Assembly: GCA_025450035.1 (NCBI GenBank)
Contig: JANWIF010000035.1
Coordinates: 1 to 57,994 of the forward strand
Source: Gemmatimonadaceae bacterium
Lineage (GTDB): Bacteria; Gemmatimonadota; Gemmatimonadetes; Gemmatimonadales; Gemmatimonadaceae
Length of the DNA stretch: 57,994 bases
Reading direction: 5' to 3'
Shown here: positions 9,058 through 17,765 of the stretch, one piece after another
Numbering within the stretch: position 1 is the first letter of the stretch
How the letters are laid out: each line of letters opens with the position of its first letter
The notes under the pieces: generated by a model
The model's input: the letters and a program-made list of their open reading frames with translations, nothing else
Told to the model about the DNA's origin: nothing
Databases searched by the model: none
Translations under genes and position numbers: made by a program

Positions 9058-10577
9058 CGTGGGGGACTGGATTTCGAGGTATCGGGCGCGAGACGGATCG
9101 GAGTGTTGCCATGTACGTCGAGCAGACCGGCGTCGTGGGCGAGCTGAGACAGCGCGGTCTGCCACTCCCACCGGGCCTGCACCTGTTGCGCCCGCGCGCT
9201 CGCCAGGGCGGATTGCGCGGTAAGCAGACTGAGTACGCTGCCCACGCCCGCTTTGTAGCTGCCCAGCGCGACGGAGTCCGACTCCTGGGCGCTGGCCAGC
9301 AGGTCGTCGGCGCTGCTCACGCGCTTGGTTGCCGTCTGGAGATTCTGGTACGAGCTGAACACGTCGAATACCACCTGCTGCCGCGTCTGGTCGACACGGG
9401 CGCCGGCGGCCTGCGCTTCCGCTTCGGCCGCTAATTGATTGTACTCGTGGGTGAAGCCATCGAAAATGGGAATGCTGAGCCCAAGTGACAGCGTGTAGCT
9501 GTTGGCGCCGCTCGGTATCGCCTTCGCGTAGGTCCGTCCGCCGCTCCCGGTGAATGACAGGGATGGCAGACGCGTCGCGTGAGCCACTCGTACGTTGGCA
9601 CGCGCCTCCTGGTAGGAGGCCTCCGCTGCCGCGAGATCGGGGCGCGCACGCATGGCCGCGGCGATGAGCACGTCCACGCTGTCAGCCAGCTTCGGCACTG
9701 CGTTAGGCATCGACGGTGGCTCGAGATCGTACGGGATGTTGGCCGGAAGGCCCATCGATACGGCCAACGTTCCGCGCGTCGTCGCGAGGGTACCCTGGGT
9801 CGTCTCCAGATCGAGCTGCGCTTGCGAGACCGCCGTCTTTGCCTGTAGCACATCGGCAATCGTGGCCACTCCGACGCGATGACGCTCCTGAGTTGCGGCG
9901 AAATTGGTATCCGCCTCGCTCAGCGTGGTGGTCTGCGCAACGAGGAGGGCCTTGGCGGCCATGTAGTTGAAGTACGCCGTTTCCACCGCCAGAACGAGAT
10001 CTTCGATCGCCGCGTTGTGCGTCCAATCGGCGGCGTACAGCGCTTGTTTGGCCGATTCGACGCTCCCCGAGCGCCCACCAAAATCGAACAACAGATACGA
10101 CAGGGTGAGTGCAGGCTCGAGCGTGGACTGCTTTACCGCGCTTCGCCCTTGTGTAGCGACGGTCTTGAGCTGAGTACCGGTGACCGCGGCGTCGATGGTC
10201 GGGAAGAAATTCCCGCGCTGCGCGCCATACGAGGCGGCAGCGGCACGCGCGTTCGCCCACGAGATGCGTGTCGAGGGGTTGTTACGCAGCGCCACGTCGA
10301 CAATGTCAGCGAGTGTCAACTTCTGCAATCGCTGCTCGATGTCCGGAGGGACTGCCGTAGCCGCCGATGGCCCGGTGGTATCGCGCTTGAGTTGCGGCGG
10401 CGGCGTCCAGGGTTGAGCAGGTGAGGGGGATGCACCGGGCGCGCCGTCCACCCCCGGCGTGTGGAAGCAGGCGACGATGACGAAGACGCAGAACGCCGCC
10501 GCAGCGGCGCGTACTCCGGCGCGCTGCCGGGCGAGAGATGACGGGGAAAGCACAACAGTACATACGCGTTGGGCCAT
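9054..10577 (-). CDS. TolC-family outer-membrane efflux channel
   Basis: The start is set at 10577 (MAQRVCTVVLSP), which leaves 49 bp after the upstream response-regulator gene; upstream in-frame codons would lie inside that gene. A long N-terminal signal peptide (AAAAAFCVFVIVAC) is followed by two copies of the outer-membrane-efflux repeat. These show as ALRNNPSTRISWANARAAAA and, later, AAEASYQEARANVRVAHATRLPSLSF, each leading into a long coiled-coil helix. These repeats build the TolC barrel-plus-tunnel trimer. The stop overlaps the adaptor start (ATGA), implying translational coupling. The cysteine near the end of the signal peptide may make it a lipoprotein, as in OprM. Confidence 0.88.
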   Translation of the reverse strand: MAQRVCTVVLSPSSLARQRAGVRAAAAAFCVFVIVACFHTPGVDGAPGASPSPAQPWTPPPQLKRDTTGPSAATAVPPDIEQRLQKLTLADIVDVALRNNPSTRISWANARAAAASYGAQRGNFFPTIDAAVTGTQLKTVATQGRSAVKQSTLEPALTLSYLLFDFGGRSGSVESAKQALYAADWTHNAAIEDLVLAVETAYFNYMAAKALLVAQTTTLSEADTNFAATQERHRVGVATIADVLQAKTAVSQAQLDLETTQGTLATTRGTLAVSMGLPANIPYDLEPPSMPNAVPKLADSVDVLIAAAMRARPDLAAAEASYQEARANVRVAHATRLPSLSFTGSGGRTYAKAIPSGANSYTLSLGLSIPIFDGFTHEYNQLAAEAEAQAAGARVDQTRQQVVFDVFSSYQNLQTATKRVSSADDLLASAQESDSVALGSYKAGVGSVLSLLTAQSALASARAQQVQARWEWQTALSQLAHDAGLLDVHGNTPIRLAPDTSKSSPPR

Positions 10578-10626
10578 GCCGGCGTTGGCACGGCGTAGCG
10601 CGCGGGTGAGGTATGGCCGAGTCCGC

Positions 10627-11760
10627 TTATCCGGATGAAAAGCGATTCGCGTCGTCGATGAACACGAGTGATTTGCGATGGCGGACGACCCCACGGAGCA
10701 CTTCGTACACCGCGGGATCGAGCAACGTACCCGCATTTTGCGCGAGATACTCGACCGTGGCTTGCGGCGATAGGGGCTCACGATAGGCGCGTCGCGAGGT
10801 CAAGGCGTCGAACGTGTCGGCAGCGCAAAGAATCCGGCCGCCAATCGAGATCGCCTGGCCGGACAACTGTCGTGGGTATCCGGTGCCATCCACGTGCTCG
10901 TGGTGGTCGTGGATGTAATCGAGGACGATGCCAAGATGCTTGAGAGGTGCGAGGATCTCCATCCCGATGCGCACGTGGTCCTGTACGTGGGCGTATTCCT
11001 CGGCCGTGAGTTTTCCGGGCTTATTCAGCACCTCCTCTCGAATCCCGATCTTCCCCACATCATGGAGGTGACCAGCCAGCCGCACAGCTTCCACCGTATC
11101 GGCGTCGAGCGACATGCTGTCAGCAATCGAGGCGCCCAGCTCGGCAACGCGTTGCGAGTGGCCTCGCAGATAGATGCTCTTCGCCTCCATTGCATTGATG
11201 AGCGTCTCGGCGACGCTCACTGTGAGCGATTTTAGCGCGTCCTGCTCGTGCTCCAATTCCTTCGTGCGCGACGCCACCTCGTCGCGAATCACCTGCTCTA
11301 CACGCCGCTGTTCGAGGACCAGCGTCCGCTTGTGGAGCGCGCGCTCGAGGGTGCCTTGCAGATGGGGTAACTCGACCGGCTTGACCAGATAGTCGTACGC
11401 TCCACGCGCGAGTGCTTCGGTAGCGGTGATGGCGTCATTCACCGCGGTCAGCATCACCACCGCCAGATCCGGGTCGTCCGACAGCGCGCGCCGAAGCACA
11501 TCGAGCCCGGTCATCCCGGGCATGCGCACGTCGCACAGCATGAGCGTGAACCGCTCCTCACCGAGGATGCTGAGCGCGGCTGCGCCCGAGGCAGCGTTCT
11601 CGACTTCAAACCCGCGCGTGCGCAGATAGCGGGTGAGCGCGTTGCGAATCGCGTCCTCATCGTCCACCACGAGCAGCCGCTTCGAGGCGTCGGACCGAAG
11701 CGTGGCGATGTCAGTGTGGGATGCGGGCGGCGTGAACAGCGGCGACAGTCGTACCATCAT
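10627..11760 (-). CDS. Response regulator with REC and HD-GYP cyclic-di-GMP phosphodiesterase domains
   Basis: The start at 11760 has AGGGG just upstream. The REC domain (about residues 25-140) carries the acidic pair in VVDDEDA, the phospho-acceptor Asp in LCDVRMPG, the Thr of MLTA and the Lys of YLVKPVE. A coiled-coil linker (about 145-190) leads to an HD-GYP domain with HLHDVGKIG and HHEHVDGTGYP, all the metal-binding residues and the GYP signature being present. Proteins of this class hydrolyse cyclic-di-GMP when phosphorylated (RpfG type). It is encoded on the same strand 49 bp before the efflux operon, so it may be co-transcribed with it. No partner kinase lies next to it. Confidence 0.9.
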   Translation of the reverse strand: MMVRLSPLFTPPASHTDIATLRSDASKRLLVVDDEDAIRNALTRYLRTRGFEVENAASGAAALSILGEERFTLMLCDVRMPGMTGLDVLRRALSDDPDLAVVMLTAVNDAITATEALARGAYDYLVKPVELPHLQGTLERALHKRTLVLEQRRVEQVIRDEVASRTKELEHEQDALKSLTVSVAETLINAMEAKSIYLRGHSQRVAELGASIADSMSLDADTVEAVRLAGHLHDVGKIGIREEVLNKPGKLTAEEYAHVQDHVRIGMEILAPLKHLGIVLDYIHDHHEHVDGTGYPRQLSGQAISIGGRILCAADTFDALTSRRAYREPLSPQATVEYLAQNAGTLLDPAVYEVLRGVVRHRKSLVFIDDANRFSSG

Positions 11761-11870
11761 CCCCTGGTCGAGCGGGAAGGCGGGTCTGCACAATGAAGTT
11801 GAAGTGTGCGCGTTCGTTGAGAGACGACTCGCCGGGAAGCCGAGCAACCCTTTAATCGATTAGCGCACTC

Positions 11871-12710
11871 TCACTCGCCAACGAATTCCACGGTCACGGC
11901 GCGATCGATGATGCCGGCGCTCGCCCCGCGCGCAAGCAGCTCGCGCACCGCTTTCCGCCCGGCTTCGCCGTAGTCGAGCGTCCAGTCATTGACGTACATG
12001 CCGACGAACGCGTCGGCGCGCGAGCGGTCGAGCCCCCTCGCGAAGCGCATCGCATGATCGAGTGCGCCCGCGCGATGCTCGAGTCCGTACGCGATGCTGG
12101 CTCGCAGGTCGTGCGAGATGCGACCGATAAGGGCCTCGCCCAGGTCCTTGCGTACCACGTTGCCGCCAAGCGGCAGTGGCAATCCGGTTTCGCCGAACCA
12201 CCACTCGCCCAGGTCCACTACGAGGTGCAGACCAAGGTCGCCAAACGTCAGCTGACCTTCGTGGATGAGAAGGCCTAAGTCCACTGCACCGCTGGCGACG
12301 GCCTCCTCGATCTCGTCGAACTTGGTGAAGACCGGCTCGAAATCGCGCTCGTAGAGTTGCAGCGCGAGATACGCGCTGGTAAGTGGACCCGGAATGGCAA
12401 CGCGCTTTCCGCGCACATCGGCGCGTCGCATCGGGGTGCGTGCCACCAATCGTGGGCCGTAGCGATCGCCCATCGACGCGCCGTGCGGGAGAAGCGCATA
12501 GCGGTCGGCGATGTATGCATAGGCATGGATGGACACCGCGGTGACTTCGAGCTCTGCGCGCAGCGCGCGCTGATTGAGCGATTCGATGTCCTGCAGCTCG
12601 TGAACATAGTGCAGGTCGCCGGTGTCGATCTTGCCTTCGGCGAGCGCATAGAACATGAAAGCGTCGTCTGAGTCGGGGCTGTGGGCGACGCGTATGGTGC
12701 GGTCCGGCAT
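11871..12710 (-). CDS. mqnD: 1,4-dihydroxy-6-naphthoate synthase (menaquinone, futalosine pathway)
   Basis: The 279-residue protein opens with RVAHSPDSDDAFMFYALAEG, the signature start of MqnD. Other family features are VTAVSIHAYAYI, the pair RGKRVAIPGPLTSAYLAL and the WWFGETGLPLPLGGN segment near residue 165-180. MqnD converts cyclic dehypoxanthine futalosine to 1,4-dihydroxy-6-naphthoate in the alternative menaquinone pathway; the fold is that of a periplasmic-binding-protein-like enzyme in the cytosol. Length fits the family. A GCCTAAC heptamer abuts the start codon directly, where a Shine-Dalgarno would normally be. No other mqn gene lies in the window. Confidence 0.88.
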   Translation of the reverse strand: MPDRTIRVAHSPDSDDAFMFYALAEGKIDTGDLHYVHELQDIESLNQRALRAELEVTAVSIHAYAYIADRYALLPHGASMGDRYGPRLVARTPMRRADVRGKRVAIPGPLTSAYLALQLYERDFEPVFTKFDEIEEAVASGAVDLGLLIHEGQLTFGDLGLHLVVDLGEWWFGETGLPLPLGGNVVRKDLGEALIGRISHDLRASIAYGLEHRAGALDHAMRFARGLDRSRADAFVGMYVNDWTLDYGEAGRKAVRELLARGASAGIIDRAVTVEFVGE

Positions 12711-12749
12711 GTTAGGCGAATGAAGGGTCAGTTGGTGTGCGGCCGGCCG

Positions 12750-13547
12750 TCAGTGAACGTCTTTCTTGGCCTGTTCGATGGCCGCGACGATCTCGTTCTG
12801 GTGTTGCTGGTACTCCGGCGAGTTTCTGGCCAACTCGGCTGATTGAGCGGCGAGGAGTTTTTGCTGCATCCGGCGCGCTGTTGCCTTGTCGCCGGCATCA
12901 TCGGCGGTCGAGATCGCGAGGATGAGCCCGAGTAGATGATTCGGGTGCCGGGCAAGAATTGTATCGGCCTGTGCCTGCGCTACGGGCAACGCTCCGGCGA
13001 CTTCAGCAATTCGTCCCATGTCGTACCGAGAGTCGGCATCCTGTTGCGGAAGCATCAGGTAGGCCGAGATTCCCATCTGGGCGAAGAACGTGGCGCTGTC
13101 CTTCTGGCCTTCGCTGGCGAGTCGCATGATGCGGTCGTAGAGGCGATTCGCGCGCTCGCGCGGCGACATCGCGGAGATGTCTGGCGCGCGCGTGGATGTC
13201 GGAGCGTCTGCGCTCGACGAGGGTGCCTCAGCCTCGGCGACCGGCGTCGGAGCAGGCGAGCGTCCGAAGCGCTGCGCCGCGACCAGTGCGATCAACGCGA
13301 GGAGGGCAATTCCCGCCACGGCCCATGGGAGCGCCGCGGTAAAGCCAGACTGGTCACTTGTTTGCGGCGCGGTCGCCGATGTTCCACAGCGGTGGCAGAA
13401 CTTGGCGCCCGGCGTGAGCGGTGCGCGGCACGATGGGCAGAGCGCGCCCACGAGCGGAGCACCGCAAGTGGCGCAGAAACGACCGCTGGCCGGCGCTGAG
13501 CAACTGGGGCAGGTTGTAGTGTCGTTCGGTGTGCTTGCGGACGGCAT
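12750..13547 (-). CDS. Zinc-ribbon, single-pass membrane protein with helical C-terminal domain
   Basis: The start at 13547 (MPSASTPNDTTTCPSC) is the first that places the zinc ribbons at the N-terminus; the frame stays open to 13811 but that part overlaps the glnA leader. Residues about 12-55 contain four C-x2-C pairs (CPSC, CATC, CPSC, CHRC), a tandem double-zinc-ribbon. One membrane helix follows (ALPWAVAGIALLALIALVAA, about 70-90), then a low-complexity P/A/S linker and a helical region of about 150 residues with TPR-like spacing. The function is unknown. It is divergent from glnA and shares its upstream region. Similar ribbon-TM-helix proteins are common and usually unnamed. Confidence 0.7.
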   Translation of the reverse strand: MPSASTPNDTTTCPSCSAPASGRFCATCGAPLVGALCPSCRAPLTPGAKFCHRCGTSATAPQTSDQSGFTAALPWAVAGIALLALIALVAAQRFGRSPAPTPVAEAEAPSSSADAPTSTRAPDISAMSPRERANRLYDRIMRLASEGQKDSATFFAQMGISAYLMLPQQDADSRYDMGRIAEVAGALPVAQAQADTILARHPNHLLGLILAISTADDAGDKATARRMQQKLLAAQSAELARNSPEYQQHQNEIVAAIEQAKKDVH

Positions 13548-13645
13548 GAGTGCGGCGTAGTTGAATTCCGGTACGGAATGTAGCCGCCGTGGCCGGCTCG
13601 CGGCACTGTGGGACCTTGCGAGAGCGGGCGAGCCAGCCTTGCGAT

Positions 13646-13659
13646 GTCTGAGTTCAGAC
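13646..13659. promoter_or_regulatory. 14-bp dyad upstream of glnA (possible operator)
   Basis: GTCTGA-GT-TCAGAC is a perfect inverted repeat 71-85 bp before the glnA start and about 100 bp before the divergent zinc-ribbon gene. It lies in the shared leader, where a regulator of glnA could bind. No known regulator is matched; the call rests on symmetry and position only. Confidence 0.3.
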
Positions 13660-13730
13660 CGACATTCCACCGCAGACGCTTCGCCGTCGGCAGTCGACAA
13701 ACGATCATCAACTGAAGACAGAGGACAGAC

Positions 13731-15095
13731 GTGCCTACCAAGAACCGATCGCTCGTTCCCGACACTACCGGCGCCACGAAGCAGGACATCCTCGAGCTCA
13801 CGCGCGCGCACGACGTGCGATTTCTCCGGCTGCAGTTCACCGATATCCTCGGCGTGAACAAGAACGTCGAAGTACCGGCGTCGCAGTTCGAGAAAGCGCT
13901 GGATGCGAACATGATGTTCGACGGCTCATCGATCGAGGGATTCGTGCGCATCGAAGAATCGGACATGCTCTTGGCGCCGGATCTGAGCACCTTCCGACTG
14001 TTTCCCTGGGGCGACGAGCACAACAGGGTGGCGCGCCTCATCTGCGACATCACGCTTCCTGACGGAACTCCGTTCGCGGGCGACCCGCGCGGGGTGCTCA
14101 AGCGCCAGATCGCGCGAGCGAAGGCCATGGGGTTCACGATGAACGCCGGGATGGAAGCGGAGTTCTTCATGTTCAAGCCCGCGTCGACTGCCCTTGAGAT
14201 GACTGAGACGCACGACGTCGGCGGCTACTTCGATCTCGCGCCGGTTGACCTGGGCGAGGATGCACGGCGGATGATCGTGGACTTGTTGGAGCAGATGGGC
14301 TTCGAGGTCGAGGCGGCGCACCACGAAGTGGCGCACGGGCAGCATGAGATCGACTTCCGCTATGCCGATGCGCTCAAGACCGCCGACAACATCGCAACCT
14401 TCCGATTCGTGGTGAAGTACGTGGCGCACCAGGTCGGTCTGGTCGCGTCGTTCATGCCCAAGCCGATTTTTGGACAGAACGGCAGCGGCATGCACACGCA
14501 CCAGTCGCTCTTCCGGGGCAACACGAATGCATTCTGGGAGAAGACTGCGCAGTGGGAGTTGAGCGATGTGGCGCTGCACTACATCGGCGGACTACTGCGG
14601 CACGCGCGCGGGTTCTGTGCAATCACAAACCCGCTCGTGAATTCGTACAAGCGGTTGGTGCCGGGCTACGAAGCGCCGGTGAACGTCGCCTGGTCGATGC
14701 GCAACCGGTCGCCGCTCATTCGCATCCCGGATCGTCGCGGCACCGGAACGCGGGTGGAATTGCGTATGCCCGATCCATCGGCGAATCCTTACCTGGCGTT
14801 GACCGTGATGCTTGCCGCCGGCCTCGACGGCGTCGAGACGAAGGCCGACTACCGGGAGCCGGTGGACGTGAACATCTGGGAACTCTCGTTCCGGGAGAAG
14901 CGCCGGCTGCGCATCGACGACCTGCCGCACGACCTGAACGAAGCCTGCGACGAGCTCGCGAAGGACAAGGTGATGGCCGCCGCGTTAGGCGACCATATCA
15001 CCGATCATTTCCTGGACGCGAAGCGACAAGAATGGAGGGAGTATATCACGCAAGTGAGCGCGTGGGAGTTGGAGAATTACCTGGAGAAGTACTAA
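13731..15095 (+). CDS. glnA: Glutamine synthetase type I
   Basis: The start is GTG at 13731, 6 bp after AGAGGA. The 454-residue protein carries the GSI landmarks: NMMFDGSSIEGF near residue 65, the ATP/metal site MEAEFFMF, the glutamate-site segment NGSGMHTHQSL, and NRSPLIRIPDRRGTGTRVE. The length and the C-terminus (WELENYLEKY) resemble the shorter GSI-alpha type of Bacillus. I do not see the GSI-beta adenylylation motif NLYDLP. It condenses ammonium and glutamate to glutamine with ATP in the cytosol. A type III enzyme is encoded 8 kb further on, and glnK-amtB 12 kb on, so the cell has layered ammonium assimilation. A 12-bp hairpin follows the gene. Confidence 0.95.
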   Translation: MPTKNRSLVPDTTGATKQDILELTRAHDVRFLRLQFTDILGVNKNVEVPASQFEKALDANMMFDGSSIEGFVRIEESDMLLAPDLSTFRLFPWGDEHNRVARLICDITLPDGTPFAGDPRGVLKRQIARAKAMGFTMNAGMEAEFFMFKPASTALEMTETHDVGGYFDLAPVDLGEDARRMIVDLLEQMGFEVEAAHHEVAHGQHEIDFRYADALKTADNIATFRFVVKYVAHQVGLVASFMPKPIFGQNGSGMHTHQSLFRGNTNAFWEKTAQWELSDVALHYIGGLLRHARGFCAITNPLVNSYKRLVPGYEAPVNVAWSMRNRSPLIRIPDRRGTGTRVELRMPDPSANPYLALTVMLAAGLDGVETKADYREPVDVNIWELSFREKRRLRIDDLPHDLNEACDELAKDKVMAAALGDHITDHFLDAKRQEWREYITQVSAWELENYLEKY

Positions 15096-15109
15096 TTGGT
15101 GATTGGTGA

Positions 15110-15151
15110 TTGGTGAACTGCTCACGACGATCGTAGTCTGCAGTTCACCAA
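15110..15151. terminator. Inverted repeat between convergent glnA and TPR gene, likely bidirectional terminator
   Basis: TTGGTGAACTGC and GCAGTTCACCAA form perfect 12-bp arms around an 18-nt loop, in the 80-bp gap between two convergent stops. The left arm is preceded by tandem TTGGTGA units and the right arm followed by ACCAACCAC units, so the structure can extend. No clear T tract follows on either side. A related GGTTGG...TTGGTGAACT sequence recurs at about 24865-24905, so it may also be a dispersed intergenic repeat. Confidence 0.5.
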
Positions 15152-15175
15152 CCACGAACCACCAACCACCAGCTA

Positions 15176-16108
15176 TCATTTCGTCGAATCCTGCTTCGCC
15201 ACTGACGTCATCGCGCGCTCGGCAAACGCATCGGCGAGCGAGCCGACGGTTACCGAGTCAACACCCGGTTGATCGCTTTTCCCGTCGATGCGCCCGAGAC
15301 TTACCTGTGCCTTCGTGTAGGAGCTGTCGATGGCCAACGCCGCATGGTACGCTTGCGCGGCGAGTGTGATGTGGCCGGTGCGCTCGAGTGCGATGCCTAA
15401 ATTGTTCTGGAACGCGGCCACGCGGTCGTCGAGCTGCACCGCGCGAGCAAGTGGGCCGAGCGCTTCGTCGAACCGCCCGGCGCCGATGAGCAGCAGGCCC
15501 ATGTTATTCATCGACCACGTGTCCTGCGGGTCGAGTGTGAGCGCGGTGCGGTATGCGTTGAGTGCGTCATCGACGTGACCCGCCTGTCCATTCACGCGAC
15601 CTAGAACGCGCCACGCGTCGACGCTTCCGGAATCGATGGCGATCGCCGCTTCAATGCGCTCGCGGGCCTCGGCCACCTGCTGCTGTTCCAGCAGCACGCG
15701 GCTCAGGTTCACGAGGCTCTTCACGTGATGTGGATCCAGCTTCAGGACATCCTCGAACGCGCCGCGCGCGTGATCGAGCTGTCCGGCCTTCCAGGCCGAG
15801 AGTCCGAGCATGTAGTGTCCCCAGGGGTTTTCGGGGCGGCGCGCCGTGTAGGCGGCGAACATCGCGGTCGCGACCGCATAGCGACGGGCGCGGTACGCCG
15901 AATCCGCGGCTTCGTACGACACGTTAGGCGGAATCGAGAGGGAATCCGGCACCGGCGCGGCGACTATCGATTCCGGCACCGCCGCCACAGGTGTCGTGGC
16001 AACGGCGGGCTCGCTCGACTTGGGCGTGTTGTTCGTGCCGCCACACGCGGCGGCGGCGAACAGCGTGACGAGGGCGAGCGTGCTGGGGTGAAGGTGTGGG
16101 CGGAACAT
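15176..16108 (-). CDS. TPR-repeat lipoprotein
   Basis: The start at 16108 (MFRPHLHPSTLAL) has GGAGAGG upstream. A signal peptide ends in the lipobox AAACGG (Cys about residue 21), so the product should be a lipid-anchored periplasmic protein. After a low-complexity linker come about six tetratricopeptide repeats (for example WGHYMLGLSAWKAGQLDHAR, then MNNMGLLLIGAGRFDEALGP), covering residues about 80-270. TPRs are protein-binding scaffolds; the partner is unknown. The promoter region has a sigma54-type -24/-12 element and two upstream dyads (separate entries), pointing to control by the NtrC-class regulator encoded next door. Confidence 0.82.
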   Translation of the reverse strand: MFRPHLHPSTLALVTLFAAAACGGTNNTPKSSEPAVATTPVAAVPESIVAAPVPDSLSIPPNVSYEAADSAYRARRYAVATAMFAAYTARRPENPWGHYMLGLSAWKAGQLDHARGAFEDVLKLDPHHVKSLVNLSRVLLEQQQVAEARERIEAAIAIDSGSVDAWRVLGRVNGQAGHVDDALNAYRTALTLDPQDTWSMNNMGLLLIGAGRFDEALGPLARAVQLDDRVAAFQNNLGIALERTGHITLAAQAYHAALAIDSSYTKAQVSLGRIDGKSDQPGVDSVTVGSLADAFAERAMTSVAKQDSTK

Positions 16109-16180
16109 GAGACCTCTCCATGGGTGGCGCGCCCGGGGGGGGGCGCTGGTGACGTGTGTGACGTCTGCGGACCCATGGAA

Positions 16181-16197
16181 AGGCAAGAGGTTGGCCG
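16181..16197 (-). promoter_or_regulatory. Predicted sigma54 (-24/-12) promoter for the TPR lipoprotein gene
   Basis: On the minus strand the sequence is CGGCCAACCTCTTGCCT. The invariant GG and GC are exactly 10 bp apart and the -12 half reads TTGC, as in the consensus TGGCAC-N5-TTGCW. It is 73 bp upstream of the start codon at 16108, giving a leader of roughly 60 nt. The -24 half is less perfect (CGGCCA for TGGCAC). The adjacent sigma54 activator gene and the upstream dyads strengthen the call. Confidence 0.65.
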
Positions 16198-16282
16198 TTC
16201 GCGCAACGGCCGCGGCTCGCGGACCAACCCGTTGTAGCGATGTCAGTTAGGCAAACCGCGAGCCGGCGCTCCGAGAGGGGAT

Positions 16283-16332
16283 GTGTCCAACGGGACACCA
16301 GGCTCGGAGGTGCTGTGTGTCCGTGCGGACAC
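16283..16332. promoter_or_regulatory. Tandem dyad GTGTCC-N4-GGACAC, predicted enhancer (UAS) for a sigma54 activator
   Basis: Two perfect inverted repeats occupy 16283-16298 (spacer AACG) and 16317-16332 (spacer GTGC). Their centres are 34 bp apart, about three helical turns, so dimers would sit on the same face. They lie about 90-135 bp upstream of the predicted sigma54 promoter, the usual place for NtrC-type activator sites, and immediately downstream of the gene of such an activator. I saw no further copy in the window. Confidence 0.65.
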
Positions 16333-16397
16333 CGGAGCGTGGACGAAGGCTCGGGTGCTGCGAGTGGTGCGAGGTCTTGCGCGTAATGCCACGCGTG

Positions 16398-17765
16398 TCA
16401 CGATCGCGCGATGTGATGTCGGCGCATGATTTTCAGGAGGCTGGCATGGTCCGCCAACCCGAGCTCATGCGCCGTTTGCGTGATGTGCCATTCGTTTCGT
16501 TCGAGCGCGGCGAGGATGATCTGCCGCTCTCCCTCCGCCTTGAGCTCGAGAAACGTGCGTCCGCCACCCGTGGCCGATGGTGGCGCGTGAAGTGCGGCCT
16601 CATCGCGCACTTCGGCCGGCACGTGCTCCGGCCCGATCACCTCGTCATCGGACGCGATGATCATCCGCTCGACCGCATTGCGCAGCTCGCGCACGTTGTT
16701 GAGGTGCCAATCGTAGGCGGACAGCAGCGCCAATGCGTTAGGCGACAGACGCTTGCGACGAACGCCGAAGCGTTCGCAGGTAATGGTGAGCAGGTGCTCC
16801 GCGAGCTCCGGGATGTCCGACAACCGGTCCCGCAGCGGCGGCACGCGCAGCGAGTGCACGTTCAGCCGAAAGAGCAGATCGCGCCGGAAGCGGCCTTCGC
16901 GTACCGCTTCCTCCAGATCGCGATTCGTGGCCGCGACCACGCGCGCAGGCGTCGCGACGCTGCGGCTGCTCCCCAAGCGAACCACAGCACGCTCCTCGAG
17001 CACCCGGAGGAGCTTGGCCTGCGCCGCCGGTAGAAGTTCGCCGATTTCGTCGAGAAAAAGCGTCCCGCGCCCGGCGGACTCGAAGGCGCCCTTTCGCGTG
17101 ACATTCGCGCCGGTGAACGCGCCGCGTTCGTGGCCGAACAGCTCACTCTCCACGAGTTGCTCCGGCAGCGCCGCGCAATTCACGGCCACGAACGGCTCCC
17201 GCGCACCGGCGCTCAACCGGTGGACGTCGCGCGCGACGAGCTCCTTCCCCGACCCGCTCTCACCCCAGATGAGAACGGGGCTCGGAATCGGCGCCGCGCG
17301 TGCGATCGCGTCCTTGAGTGCACGCATCGCCGGGCTGCCTCCCAGGAGCGCACTCTCGCCGTCGGCGTACCGTCGGAGCACCGCCACTTCATCCAGAATA
17401 CGCCGACGCTCTATCGCGTTCTCGACCTCGCGGACCACGCGCTCAACGGCCTCCTGTTTGTCAATGAACGCGTACGCGCCCCACTTGATGGCTTGCACGC
17501 ACCGGTCATAGCTGCCCGTGCCTGTGTAGACGATCACCGGCGTATCGATGGCGCGCTCCCTCAGCGCGCGCAATACGGCGAATCCATCCATGCCCGGCAT
17601 CTCGAGGTCGAGGATGATGCACTCCACCGGCTCGCGCCCGACGATTTCCATCGCCACCTCGCCGGAGCCGGCGATGAGGACTTCGTGGCCGGCCAGGCGG
17701 CGCAGATCGTACGCGTACTGCTCGGCGAGCGGCGTGTTGTCGTCGCAGACGAGGAGCGTGCTCAT
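16398..17765 (-). CDS. Sigma54-dependent response regulator (NtrC class)
   Basis: The 455-residue product has three standard parts. REC (1-120) has DDNTPL, phospho-acceptor Asp in ILDLEMPG, and the conserved Lys in FIDKQEA. The AAA+ domain (about 140-380) shows Walker A GESGSGKE, the sigma54-contact loop GAFTGA within ERGAFTGAN, Walker B TLFLDEIGEL and the R-finger region FRRDLLFRL. A Fis-type HTH closes the protein (ITQTAHELGLADHASLLKIM). The start ATG overlaps the stop of the kinase gene (ATGA), so the pair is coupled. It should activate sigma54 promoters after phosphorylation; a matching promoter and enhancer pair sits just beyond its 3' end. Confidence 0.94.
   Translation of the reverse strand: MSTLLVCDDNTPLAEQYAYDLRRLAGHEVLIAGSGEVAMEIVGREPVECIILDLEMPGMDGFAVLRALRERAIDTPVIVYTGTGSYDRCVQAIKWGAYAFIDKQEAVERVVREVENAIERRRILDEVAVLRRYADGESALLGGSPAMRALKDAIARAAPIPSPVLIWGESGSGKELVARDVHRLSAGAREPFVAVNCAALPEQLVESELFGHERGAFTGANVTRKGAFESAGRGTLFLDEIGELLPAAQAKLLRVLEERAVVRLGSSRSVATPARVVAATNRDLEEAVREGRFRRDLLFRLNVHSLRVPPLRDRLSDIPELAEHLLTITCERFGVRRKRLSPNALALLSAYDWHLNNVRELRNAVERMIIASDDEVIGPEHVPAEVRDEAALHAPPSATGGGRTFLELKAEGERQIILAALERNEWHITQTAHELGLADHASLLKIMRRHHIARS

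Noticed and set aside
16130-16143. G9 run near the TPR lipoprotein start as a regulatory slippage tract
   Set aside because: It is outside any coding frame and no phase-variable logic is visible; other G/C runs (4278, 25135, 28431) are similar.
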